This document shows positions 19,016 to 27,095 of a stretch of 64,000 nt of DNA, one piece after another. Every line of letters begins with the position of its first letter. The first letter of the stretch is position 1. The translations under genes and the position numbers were made by a program. The DNA is from Pacificibacter maritimus (lineage in GTDB: Bacteria > Pseudomonadota > Alphaproteobacteria > Rhodobacterales > Rhodobacteraceae): assembly GCF_003814915.1 (NCBI RefSeq), contig NZ_RKQK01000004.1, positions 62,001-126,000 of the forward strand. The letters are read 5' to 3'. The notes under the pieces were generated by a model. It made no database searches, was not told where the DNA came from, and saw nothing but the letters and a program-made list of their open reading frames with translations.

Positions 19016-19609
19016 TTAGATCAACAAGACCTGTGTACCATTCTTTGTCAGGGCGTAGAGCTCTGCAATATGTTCGTTGTACAACCCAATGCACCCGTTT
19101 GAAGACTGGCGCCCGATTTTGCGCGTGTCGTGCGTGCCGTGAATTCGGTAATACTGCCATGTCAAATAAAGCGCATGCGTGCCTAAGGGGTTATCTGGGC
19201 CAGGCCCTACAAAAGGCGGCCATTCAGGGTTGCGTTCGCGCATTGCAGGCGTTGGCGACCACGATGGGCCTTCGACCTTGCGAATAATCGACGTACGACC
19301 ACGGCGCGTCAAATCTTCAGTCAACGGCACCGAGGTCGGGTAGAGCTTATAGGTCGTCTGGTCTTCGCTCCAATAATGCAGTGCGCGCGAGGTGATATCC
19401 ACCAAGACAGCGCCATTTGCTGTGTTGTCAAAATAAGGGCGCCAATCCAGCGAGCGAAAGCTAGAAATGTTACGACGCACAGTGGGCGACAAGTCGCGCT
19501 CAATCTCAGTCGTGTTGTCATTCTGAGCCAAAGCAGGCACAGCCAAAGTCGCAGCGGCGGCAGACACGAACATTCGGCGCGAAAGTTTATTATCGAAAGT
19601 ACTGGTCAT
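19016..19609 (-). CDS. L,D-transpeptidase (YkuD family), Tat-type signal
   Basis: A twin-arginine signal (LSRRMF near residues 9-14, then a hydrophobic stretch ending PALAQN) exports this 197-residue protein. The YkuD catalytic segment is RIHGTHDTRKIGRQSSNGCIG, with His157 and nucleophile Cys173. L,D-transpeptidases form 3-3 peptidoglycan cross-links or attach outer-membrane proteins to peptidoglycan. It is read divergently from the CAP lipoprotein gene. A second, non-identical member lies at 20313-20813. Confidence 0.92.
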   Translation of the reverse strand: MTSTFDNKLSRRMFVSAAAATLAVPALAQNDNTTEIERDLSPTVRRNISSFRSLDWRPYFDNTANGAVLVDITSRALHYWSEDQTTYKLYPTSVPLTEDLTRRGRTSIIRKVEGPSWSPTPAMRERNPEWPPFVGPGPDNPLGTHALYLTWQYYRIHGTHDTRKIGRQSSNGCIGLYNEHIAELYALTKNGTQVLLI

Positions 19610-19766
19610 ACTGAGACCCTAACTAATATTGCGTTGGTCGAACTATATGGCCGGATTGCCGCAGTCGCAAATCAAACAATCGTCAACGGCGATATTACGC
19701 GGACTTGATTTGCTCCGGCTTTGTTTTCAGGGTACTGCATCTTAGATTGTTTTCGAGGACCAGACG

Positions 19767-20303
19767 ATGCGTATATTTATTCTGTTGCTTTGTGCGGTTA
19801 TTGGGCTGAGCGCTTGTGAAAGCGCTGCGCCTGTAATGGCGCCTGATGGCAAACCTTTGCCACGTGTATACCGCATCAGTGCGAGAGATGAGGCTAAAAT
19901 TCAGTATCGCATGCTCGATTCTGTCAATGCTCTAAGAGGTGCATCTGGCGCGCCTGAAGTTCAATTGAATGCAAATTTAACTGCGGCTGCTGCAACCCAT
20001 TCAATTGATATGAGAAACCAAAATCGCCCGTGGCACTTTGGGTCAGATGGATCTTCACCCATCGACCGCGTCGCACGTTCAGGTTTTTCTGGACTTATGA
20101 TCGGTGAAAATATCTCTGAAACCTACGAGTCAGAGTTAGAAACTTTGAGCGCGTGGATGGAACAACCCGACACCCGCCAAATTATTTTAGATCCTCGGGC
20201 AACTGATCTTGGGTTTGCATGGCATCAGGAAACTAATGGCAAATTATGGTGGACGCTTTTGCTCGGTCAAGCACAACCACAAAACTTTGCAGGCCTTCAG
20301 TAA
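19767..20303 (+). CDS. CAP (SCP/PR-1) domain lipoprotein
   Basis: The 178-residue product starts with a lipoprotein signal whose lipobox is LSAC (Cys17), so it should be anchored in a membrane facing the periplasm. A bacterial CAP domain follows (about residues 45-170) with LNANLTAAAATHSIDMRNQN, the conserved His in WHFGSDGSSPIDRVARSGF, GENIS and LGFAWH. The activity of bacterial CAP proteins is largely unknown. It lies between two L,D-transpeptidase genes, which hints at a cell-envelope role. Confidence 0.87.
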   Translation: MRIFILLLCAVIGLSACESAAPVMAPDGKPLPRVYRISARDEAKIQYRMLDSVNALRGASGAPEVQLNANLTAAAATHSIDMRNQNRPWHFGSDGSSPIDRVARSGFSGLMIGENISETYESELETLSAWMEQPDTRQIILDPRATDLGFAWHQETNGKLWWTLLLGQAQPQNFAGLQ

Positions 20304-20312
20304 AGCAGCATC

Positions 20313-20813
20313 TTACGGGAATATATCGATCTGAGTTCCCGTAAGAACCATCATGTAAATTTCTTCGATGTGACGATCAGCGACCGCGATACACCCAGCG
20401 GTCCAATCTTTGCCACGCCCAACATGTTCGCCAGCGCGGCCGTGAATAAAAATATCACCTCCAGGGCTACGACCACGCGCGCGAGCAAACTCTATATCCT
20501 GCGCGTTCGGGTAAGAAATTCCAACAGATAAATGGAACTGTGAATTCGGGTTTCTGCGGTCAATGATGTAACTGCCCTCAGGGGTCTTTCCATCGCCTTC
20601 GAACTGCTTATGTCCGACAGGAACACCGCCCAAACCAACTTTGTATTTTTTGATCACCTTTGTGCCGTGCAATAAATACAAACGACGACGTTTTTTGTGC
20701 AACACAACACGGGTAATCTGTGGACCGAAATATGGCTCCAACGTGCGCCCAAAAGACGGCATCGGAAAAATGGCGGCTGAGGCAAGTCCTGCAATTACGG
20801 TTCTGCGTTTCAT
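20313..20813 (-). CDS. L,D-transpeptidase (YkuD family)
   Basis: This 166-residue protein has an N-terminal RR-containing signal (MKRRTVIAGLASAAIF) and a compact YkuD domain. The active site is DIFIHGRAGEHVGRGKDWTAGCIAV with His124 and Cys141. The upstream half (VVLHKKRRRLYLLHGTKVIKKYKVGLGG, then GHKQFEGDGKTPEG) is typical of ErfK/YafK-type transpeptidases, some of which act in lipoprotein or muropeptide attachment. It converges on the CAP gene with 9 bases between stops. Confidence 0.92.
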   Translation of the reverse strand: MKRRTVIAGLASAAIFPMPSFGRTLEPYFGPQITRVVLHKKRRRLYLLHGTKVIKKYKVGLGGVPVGHKQFEGDGKTPEGSYIIDRRNPNSQFHLSVGISYPNAQDIEFARARGRSPGGDIFIHGRAGEHVGRGKDWTAGCIAVADRHIEEIYMMVLTGTQIDIFP

Positions 20814-20880
20814 TTAGATGTCCGTGTTCTTTTTTGTCGCGTATACGACAGCCTTTGCACTGCTCCAAGTAAACTTTGCG

Positions 20881-22104
20881 TCAAACCTTATAAAACCGTG
20901 CCGCAATTTCAACATGCGGCGACCAACGAAATTGATCTACTACCTTGAGCCAATCAATTTTGTATCCACCCTCAACAAGGATTTTTGCATCCCGCGCGAA
21001 TGTAACAGGGTTGCAGGATACAAACCCAATTGATTTTATAGAGCTTTTTGCCAACTCACCCGTTTGCGCCACTCCGCCAGCACGAGGTGGGTCGATGATC
21101 GCTGCATCAAACCGCTTAAGTTCATCTGGCAACAAAGGTTGGCGAAACAGATCACGTGTCTCAGTCGTAACAGTTTTCAGCCCTGACGTGGCTTTCCAAG
21201 CATCAGACAGGCTTTCCAGCATCATCGGTTCGCTTTCAACGGCATGAACTGATGCTGAAAGCGCCAAAGGCAGACTGAATGTTCCGCACCCCGCAAACAG
21301 GTCAACAATGCAACCCGCACCGCCAACAGCTTGCTTCATCAAGGCCACAAGGGTGGCTTGCCCATGCTGTGTCGCCTGCAAAAATGCACCAGGTGGCGGC
21401 GTCATACGTGCCGTACCCAATGTCAGATATGGCCTTGTTTCCTGTACAACCTCATCGCCATTCCAAGTCAGGCGAATGAAACCAAACTCTCGCACTACAC
21501 TCGCAAGATCAGTGCGCAACGCCATATCAAGCGGCTTTCCGTCGATTACAGATACATCAACGCCAGAATCCGTATCCGTGACAGTTATCGCCATTTCTCC
21601 CCGACGCGACCCGCCAGTGGAAACCAGAGCTTCAAGTCCAGGAAGGGATTCTATGATGGGTTTGGTCATCAAAATACAGTCAGGAATGGCAACCAAAGTT
21701 CCCGAAGCCCGTCCGTGCAGGCCAACCAATACACCTTTTTTAGTGCGTCGACCTGCGAAAACAGCTCGCCTACGCGACTGGCTGGGCGATGTCAGAACAT
21801 CTTCAACCTCGATATTCAAACCATGACTTTCTAGCGCCATCTTGACGACTTGCGCCTTCCAAGAAGCCACGAATGGATCGGAAGCATGCTGTAATGCGCA
21901 ACCGCCACAAGATTTAAAATGGTGGCAAGGCGGCTTTACCCGGTCAACTGACGGAGAAATAACTTTAGGGGCCAACATTCGGTCACCTTCGACAAGGCCT
22001 TCAACGATCTCTCCGGGTAGCGTTTTTGGTACAAAAATTGGTCCTTTAGCAATCCCGTCACCATGATGGCCAAGGCGCTCTATCTCACATTTTATCGTGT
22101 TCAC
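20881..22104 (-). CDS. 23S rRNA (uracil-5-)-methyltransferase, RlmD/RumA type
   Basis: This 407-residue RNA methyltransferase has a short TRAM-like N-terminus, an iron-sulfur cluster ligand set (Cys60, Cys66, Cys69 in CHHFKSCGGC and Cys143), SAM motif VDLFAGCGTFSLPLA, the IDPPRAGG motif and the catalytic cysteine in SCNPVTFARD, ending with HVEI. RlmD-type enzymes make m5U in 23S rRNA using SAM; the exact uridine cannot be assigned. The start is a GTG at 22104 that overlaps the stop of the CCA-transferase gene by 4 bases. Confidence 0.92.
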   Translation of the reverse strand: MNTIKCEIERLGHHGDGIAKGPIFVPKTLPGEIVEGLVEGDRMLAPKVISPSVDRVKPPCHHFKSCGGCALQHASDPFVASWKAQVVKMALESHGLNIEVEDVLTSPSQSRRRAVFAGRRTKKGVLVGLHGRASGTLVAIPDCILMTKPIIESLPGLEALVSTGGSRRGEMAITVTDTDSGVDVSVIDGKPLDMALRTDLASVVREFGFIRLTWNGDEVVQETRPYLTLGTARMTPPPGAFLQATQHGQATLVALMKQAVGGAGCIVDLFAGCGTFSLPLALSASVHAVESEPMMLESLSDAWKATSGLKTVTTETRDLFRQPLLPDELKRFDAAIIDPPRAGGVAQTGELAKSSIKSIGFVSCNPVTFARDAKILVEGGYKIDWLKVVDQFRWSPHVEIAARFYKV

Positions 22105-23258
22105 TTGGCTTCCAGTTTTTTCAGCAATTCAGTTTTGGTTAGCTTAAAGCCCGACTGCAACCAAGTATGATGCAGTGTTTTCAACGCTAAGCCTAAGTCT
22201 TTTCCAGACAATCGTGGCATAAGATCCTGCGCTGAGACAGGAAAGACTTGTTTTTCTGCCTCTAAGATCTGCGCCTCAATATTCGGATCCATCGGTGTTT
22301 CAAACGTGGCCGCGCGCAAGGCAGCCACAGCTAAAGCCACCTGAGCTCCGTCTATATTCGAAATCTCACTCAAACTGCGCCCGTCACCCATTGAGGACCT
22401 CAGCAAGTTCAACTTGGCGCCCTGCTTTTTTGATAACTTCAACCGCTCGATGGGCGTATCGCCCCCCAGTGCAGCAAGTCGCGCAATTGGGTCAGTCGCG
22501 AACTCCATCGAAACGAATGGATACAGTGTACGCCCCGATGCGGCTGGCAAGATAGCTTGCAAAACGCCGGACGCCTCCATTGCCCCTATTGCGAGGCACG
22601 GATCCGGCGCTGCGAGAAGCTTTAACATTTCTGCTCCGATACGCTCCCGCGACAAGGTTGCAAGCCCATCTAAATTTTGCGCACAAGCCGCAACCCCATT
22701 CGAATCTAACCCATTTGAAGGATTGCCATAGGCCGTGTAAAACCGAAAGAATCTGAGAATTCGCAAATAGTCTTCTTTGATACGTTTATTGGGGTCACCT
22801 ATAAATCGCACAATACGCTGCTGCAGGTCGGGTAATCCCGCCAATGGATCTATGATCTCGCCTGACAGATCAGCATAAAGCGCGTTGATTGAAAAATCTC
22901 GCCTGCTTGCATCTTGTTCTAAGGTTTTGGCAAAAGCCACTGTTGCGCGACGACCATCTGTTGTGACGTCTCGGCGAAAAGTGGTAATCTCAAAAGGCAC
23001 GCCCAGCGCCACGACGGTGACAGTCCCGTGCTCAAGTCCTGTGGGAATGACTTTCAATCCAGAAATCTTCGCAAGCTCCATCACCTCATCAGGGCGCAAT
23101 GGTGTCGCCATATCGATGTCGGTTGCATCCAATTCCATCAAACTGTTCCGCACACAGCCACCCACAAAATAGGCACTCGACCCTGCATCGCGAAACATTC
23201 GGATAACCTGTTGGGTCGCCTCGGCCGTAAACCAGCTTTTGTTTTTCACTGAATTCAT
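22101..23258 (-). CDS. cca: CCA tRNA nucleotidyltransferase
   Basis: The enzyme adds or repairs the 3' CCA of tRNAs; the alphaproteobacterial form belongs to the class II nucleotidyltransferase family that also includes poly(A) polymerase. The 385-residue product shows AYFVGGCVRNSL, the metal-binding DIDMATP, RRDFSINALYADLSG and DYLRILRFFRFY. The ATG at 23258 overlaps the stop of the Nudix gene by 4 bases and is preferred to an upstream ATG at 23309 that would lie deep inside the Nudix gene. It forms a tightly coupled operon with hslO, the Nudix gene and the RNA methyltransferase. Confidence 0.93.
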   Translation of the reverse strand: MNSVKNKSWFTAEATQQVIRMFRDAGSSAYFVGGCVRNSLMELDATDIDMATPLRPDEVMELAKISGLKVIPTGLEHGTVTVVALGVPFEITTFRRDVTTDGRRATVAFAKTLEQDASRRDFSINALYADLSGEIIDPLAGLPDLQQRIVRFIGDPNKRIKEDYLRILRFFRFYTAYGNPSNGLDSNGVAACAQNLDGLATLSRERIGAEMLKLLAAPDPCLAIGAMEASGVLQAILPAASGRTLYPFVSMEFATDPIARLAALGGDTPIERLKLSKKQGAKLNLLRSSMGDGRSLSEISNIDGAQVALAVAALRAATFETPMDPNIEAQILEAEKQVFPVSAQDLMPRLSGKDLGLALKTLHHTWLQSGFKLTKTELLKKLEAK

Positions 23259-23854
23259 TTGTTGGCCTTTTCTGCAAAAGATCGCAGAACACGGGCAGTC
23301 GCCCCCCAAATATAATAAGGACCGAATGGAACGGTATAAAATGAGCGCTTTTGATCGCGCCAGAAACGAGATTGTACTTTGTACTTCGATAAATCCAACA
23401 CATGCCTCAAAGGAACTTCGAAAATTTCCGAAACCTCCGCTTCTTCAGCTTGTGGGGTGAAATCTTGTCTTACCCAGCCGACAACAGGGTGCATCTCATA
23501 GTTCGAGATTGTGACATGAGACGGCAATTCGCCCAAGACATCGACGGTGTGCGGCGGTAAGCCGATTTCTTCGTCAGCCTCTCGTATTGCGGCGGCAACA
23601 TGGTCGCGGTCCCCGGGGTCAACGCGACCGCCAGGAAAGGCAATCTGGCCAGGATGGTTGCGAATGGTCGCAGACCGCTTGGTCAATATTAAATTAGTCC
23701 CCGACGCGCGTTCTATCAAAGGCAGTAAAACCCCTGCCGCTTTGAGGGGGGCTTTCGGCAACTCTATATTTGTATTTAGATCAAAATCAGAAGACGGGTG
23801 CCCAGCTTTCGCCAGCACCCGTTCTATATGTAGTCGACTAAGCTGAACGCCCAT
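23255..23854 (-). CDS. Coenzyme A pyrophosphatase (Nudix, NudL type)
   Basis: Beside the Nudix box (GGRVDPGDRDHVAAAI to EADEEIGL) this 199-residue protein has the CoA-specific upstream motif LILTKRSATIRNHPGQIAFP, which marks the CoA/acyl-CoA diphosphatase subfamily. These enzymes cut CoA to 3',5'-ADP and phosphopantetheine and may remove oxidised CoA. I chose the ATG at 23854 (MGVQLSRL), which overlaps the hslO end by 17 bases; longer frames to 23947 run further into hslO. It sits second in the hslO-nudix-cca-rlmD type operon. Confidence 0.9.
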   Translation of the reverse strand: MGVQLSRLHIERVLAKAGHPSSDFDLNTNIELPKAPLKAAGVLLPLIERASGTNLILTKRSATIRNHPGQIAFPGGRVDPGDRDHVAAAIREADEEIGLPPHTVDVLGELPSHVTISNYEMHPVVGWVRQDFTPQAEEAEVSEIFEVPLRHVLDLSKYKVQSRFWRDQKRSFYTVPFGPYYIWGATARVLRSFAEKANK

Positions 23855-24839
23855 CAGGCCCAGCCTTTGCTTCGAAGCCCAACGTTTCTGGGTCCATCTC
23901 ATAGTGCATTCCGCAGAATTGGCAGTCTGCTGAAACAACTCCCGCATCTGTTGTCATTGTTTTGATATCTTTTGCGGAATAAATCGACAGGCTGTTGCGC
24001 ACACTTGCTTCGGAACAGCTACATCCAAATGCAACAGATTGCGCATCAAATACGCGGGGCTGATCTTCATGGAACAAGCGTGTCAAAAGTTGGGTAGGCT
24101 GAACGCTTGGACCAATCAATTCAAGTGAATCGACCGAATCCAATAAAATATTGGCGCGATTCCAGTTTTCAAAATCATCTTCACTCAGAATATCTTCAGC
24201 CTTCAGAACACCATCAGCGGCCTCGTTTTCAACGGGTGCAACACTCGGTGAGGCCTTTGGCATTTTTTGCAGCATCACCCCCCCTGCGCGCCATTTTTCG
24301 TCTTCACCTGACAAGGTTGAGCGACCGAAAGACAATTCAAACCGTGTTGGTAGTTGTTCAGATTGTGCAAAATAGTTTTCCGCACAGTTGGAAAGCGATG
24401 AGCCCGTGAGGGGCGTAATACCTTGGTAGGGTTTCATACCCTCACCTTGATCAATCAAGATGGCGAAATATCCATTCCCGACGTTGTCATATGCGTCACC
24501 ATCTTCCTGCAGGCGCTCTTTATCATAGGACGCATAGGCACGAATGCGCGCGGGTTTCCCGTCTGCGGTCGGAGCGTAGTAATCTGTGGCAATCAAGCGC
24601 GCAGGGCCATCGTTGCGAATCTGGATAGAAAGCTTCCACCGTAGCTTAATTGTCTGACCGATCATTGCGGTCAAAAGCGCGACCTCAGCGACAAGCGCTT
24701 CAATCGCAGGTGGATAATCGTGCTGCATAAGCACATTTTCCAAAACCCCGTCTAACCGAGCTACGCGTCCGCGAACGTCTGATTTGTCGAGTTGAAATGG
24801 GAGAACTGTATCATCCCAGGCGATTTTTGATCCAAGCAT
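23838..24839 (-). CDS. hslO: Redox-regulated chaperone Hsp33
   Basis: Hsp33 is a holdase activated by oxidation and mild unfolding. The 333-residue product has the N-terminal substrate-binding domain (VRGRVARLDGVLENVL, LKLRW-like segment) and the C-terminal redox switch with zinc cysteines CSC (273, 275) and CQFC (306, 309). The acidic linker near 200-225 is longer than in E. coli. It is the first gene of a four-gene minus-strand operon and is divergent from another Nudix gene at 24917. Confidence 0.95.
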   Translation of the reverse strand: MLGSKIAWDDTVLPFQLDKSDVRGRVARLDGVLENVLMQHDYPPAIEALVAEVALLTAMIGQTIKLRWKLSIQIRNDGPARLIATDYYAPTADGKPARIRAYASYDKERLQEDGDAYDNVGNGYFAILIDQGEGMKPYQGITPLTGSSLSNCAENYFAQSEQLPTRFELSFGRSTLSGEDEKWRAGGVMLQKMPKASPSVAPVENEAADGVLKAEDILSEDDFENWNRANILLDSVDSLELIGPSVQPTQLLTRLFHEDQPRVFDAQSVAFGCSCSEASVRNSLSIYSAKDIKTMTTDAGVVSADCQFCGMHYEMDPETLGFEAKAGPDGRSA

Positions 24840-24916
24840 TTTAGGTTCCCTTGCGCGTCAGACGTTGCCATACCTTGTTCATATAAGGGCAACAACCTCT
24901 GCGAAAAGGGTGAATT

Positions 24917-25351
24917 ATGATTAGACGTTACGGTGACCCCAAAAAAAATGGCGTTTTTTACAAGTTGCGGCCAGGCGCCTACGCAATCCTACCTAAAAAC
25001 GGCAACCTGCTTTTAACATTTCAGGAAAGCAACATGGGCGAATTCCAACTGCCTGGAGGAGGTATCGATCAAAACGAATCGCCCATAGCGGCTCTACACA
25101 GAGAAGTAATGGAAGAAACGGGGTATCGTATTGGCAGAGTTCGCTTTTCGCACGCATTTCGCAGATTTTCGTTCATGCCAGAATATGGAATTTGGGCTGA
25201 AAAACTGTGCCGCATTTACATAGCACGCCCCGTTCGAAAAATATGCGCGCCATTGGAGATAGGGCACACGGCCGTCTGGATGCCGCGCGAAATTGCAATT
25301 AAGAAACTGGGCAATCCAGGGGATAGGGCAGCGGTTAAGAATTTATTTTAG
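24917..25351 (+). CDS. Nudix hydrolase of unknown substrate
   Basis: The 144-residue product contains the Nudix box starting PGGGIDQNESPIAALHREV and ending MEETGY (residues 46-70) in a small single-domain protein. The segment RYGDPKKNGVFYKLRPGAYAILPKNGNLLLTF before it is typical of short alphaproteobacterial Nudix proteins with undefined substrates. It overlaps the convergent receiver-phosphatase gene by 9 bases at the 3' ends. It is not close in sequence to mutT or the CoA Nudix protein of this window. Confidence 0.85.
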   Translation: MIRRYGDPKKNGVFYKLRPGAYAILPKNGNLLLTFQESNMGEFQLPGGGIDQNESPIAALHREVMEETGYRIGRVRFSHAFRRFSFMPEYGIWAEKLCRIYIARPVRKICAPLEIGHTAVWMPREIAIKKLGNPGDRAAVKNLF

Positions 25352-26557
25352 ATACTCAATAAGAACGGCAGAAATATCATCTGGAAAGTCTCGATCGTTG
25401 TTATATTTGTTTAAATCCCAAAGTAGCGTATCAAAAAAGGCACCGCCTGACAGATCCGCGTACCCGTTCAACATAGTCGCAAAGCCTTCTTCACCAAGCA
25501 TGCCTTCACCACCATCTGGGCACTCAGTGACTCCATCAGACAGCAAGATAATGCGTTCACCCTTTGAAATTTTGACCTCATAATCTTCATAGGGTGCATT
25601 TGGGATCAAACCCACTGGCAATCCACCTTCCCCAAAATAGGACACGGACTCATCCTGATGCTGAATTGCGGGATAAGGATGACCACACTGGGTCATGACA
25701 AAAGAGCCAGTTCTTTTATCGAAATGACCTAAAATCATCGTAAAATATAGATCTGTATCCATTTCCTCTAGCATCAGACGATTCAAGGAACTTGCAACTT
25801 CTGCAGGCGACCTTGGCGCATAAGAACCGTCAATTGCAGTTGAGATAGCCAAATTCTGATCCGGCGTTGAGCCAGTTAGGTAAGCGGCAAGTCGGGCGGT
25901 CATCAGTGCAGAAGCAACACCATGTCCAGAAACATCTATCGAGAATACTCCTATTTTTGTGTCGTTAATTGGGAAGAAGCCAACCAAATCACCACCCACA
26001 TGACCGCTAGGGCGTAGTAACAGTGAAACCTGCGCATCCCCGAATGAACGAAATCTCTCTTTTACCAATGACTGCTGTAACTTACGCGCCTCGACCAAGT
26101 CCTTATCAAGCGAGTCGTACAATGCAGAAATTTCGCTCAAGGTAGAGCTGACAAGATCGTTTTGCTCTTTAAGTTCGCGCTGCATGCGAAGAATCCGTTC
26201 GCCAGCTCTAATGCGGGCCAACAGCTCGTCGCCTGAAACAGGTTTTGTTAAAAAATCATCAGCGCCGACATCTAAACCCTCAGCAACAGCTGCTTTTTCA
26301 GATTTTGAGGTAAGTAGAATGAAATAAGCATAGTCATCCCTGCCTAAAGATCGAAAAATTCTACAAAAATCTAACCCGCTGATACCCGGCATCATCCAAT
26401 CAGAAATAATGAGGTCAATTTTTTCTGAAGCACAGATATCTAGCGCCATCTCTCCAGAGTCAGCCTCAAAGACTTCGTAGCCCCAACGCCCAAGGTATGA
26501 GGATAAAATCCTACGTTGGGCGCGAGAATCATCCACGACCAAGACTGTGTTAACCAC
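25343..26557 (-). CDS. Response regulator with PP2C-type (SpoIIE/RsbU) phosphatase output
   Basis: A receiver domain (about residues 1-120: VLVVDDSRAQRRIL, phosphoacceptor Asp53 in IISDWMMPG, Lys in FLTKPV) is joined by a coiled-coil stretch (about 120-165, RMQRELKEQNDLVSSTLSEI) to a SpoIIE/RsbU phosphatase domain (GGDLVGFF, SIDVSGHGVASALMTARLAAYL, QCGHPYP, LLSDGVTE). Such proteins dephosphorylate STAS anti-anti-sigma factors in partner-switching systems. The start is uncertain: the frame is open to a TTG at 26629; I chose the GTG at 26557 because GAAAGG precedes it and the domain begins right there. It resembles RbaY of Rhodobacter capsulatus; orthology is inference. Confidence 0.88.
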   Translation of the reverse strand: MVNTVLVVDDSRAQRRILSSYLGRWGYEVFEADSGEMALDICASEKIDLIISDWMMPGISGLDFCRIFRSLGRDDYAYFILLTSKSEKAAVAEGLDVGADDFLTKPVSGDELLARIRAGERILRMQRELKEQNDLVSSTLSEISALYDSLDKDLVEARKLQQSLVKERFRSFGDAQVSLLLRPSGHVGGDLVGFFPINDTKIGVFSIDVSGHGVASALMTARLAAYLTGSTPDQNLAISTAIDGSYAPRSPAEVASSLNRLMLEEMDTDLYFTMILGHFDKRTGSFVMTQCGHPYPAIQHQDESVSYFGEGGLPVGLIPNAPYEDYEVKISKGERIILLSDGVTECPDGGEGMLGEEGFATMLNGYADLSGGAFFDTLLWDLNKYNNDRDFPDDISAVLIEYLK

Positions 26558-26762
26558 CCCCCTTTCAGGGACTGCCTGTAAATAACTAATTTTTTCTTGT
26601 GCAACTGCCAACTGATAACCCAGCCTCAAATGATAGAATTAGTCACACCATGCCGTCTTCGACTTAACGCCGCCTTAAGTGTAAAATTAAATGTAACTTC
26701 TCAATCAAAATTACCCAAAATTAACATCCTGAGGCAAAGGTAAGAAAAACAGGAAAGTAAGT
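26558..26762. promoter_or_regulatory. Divergent control region between receiver-PP2C and Hpt genes
   Basis: About 205 bases (or 133 if the longer phosphatase start is used) separate the two divergent signalling genes, so both promoters must lie here. The stretch 26680-26745 is AT-rich. I could not assign -35/-10 pairs with confidence. Confidence 0.3.
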
Positions 26763-27095
26763 ATGATTGACTGGGATCGCGTCATCGAATTGCGAAACGA
26801 AGTTGGCTCTGATGATTTTGATGAAGTTGTTGATTTGTTTCTCAATGAAGTTGACGAAGTTATTGAGCGTTTAAGAGCTGGCAGCGATAGATCTCAGCTT
26901 GAAAGTGATTTGCATTTTCTCAAGGGAAGCTGCCTGAACCTTGGCTTTGCTACCTTTTCAACACTGTGCCAGCGCGGCGAAAGCATGGCGGCATCAGGAA
27001 TGGCGTCAGACGTAAATGTCGAAGATATGTTGGACGTTTACGAAAAATCTCGATCGACCTTCATCGAAAAATCCTCACATTATTTGAGCAGTTAG
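26763..27095 (+). CDS. Histidine phosphotransfer (Hpt) domain protein
   Basis: This 110-residue, single-domain protein is built around an Hpt helix bundle with the phospho-accepting motif HFLKGSCLNLGF (His51). It is acidic and lacks a kinase or receiver domain, so it should shuttle phosphate between a hybrid kinase and a receiver. The obvious local receiver is the divergent PP2C protein at 25343-26557. The stop overlaps the end of the convergent ilvA by 4 bases. Confidence 0.88.
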   Translation: MIDWDRVIELRNEVGSDDFDEVVDLFLNEVDEVIERLRAGSDRSQLESDLHFLKGSCLNLGFATFSTLCQRGESMAASGMASDVNVEDMLDVYEKSRSTFIEKSSHYLSS

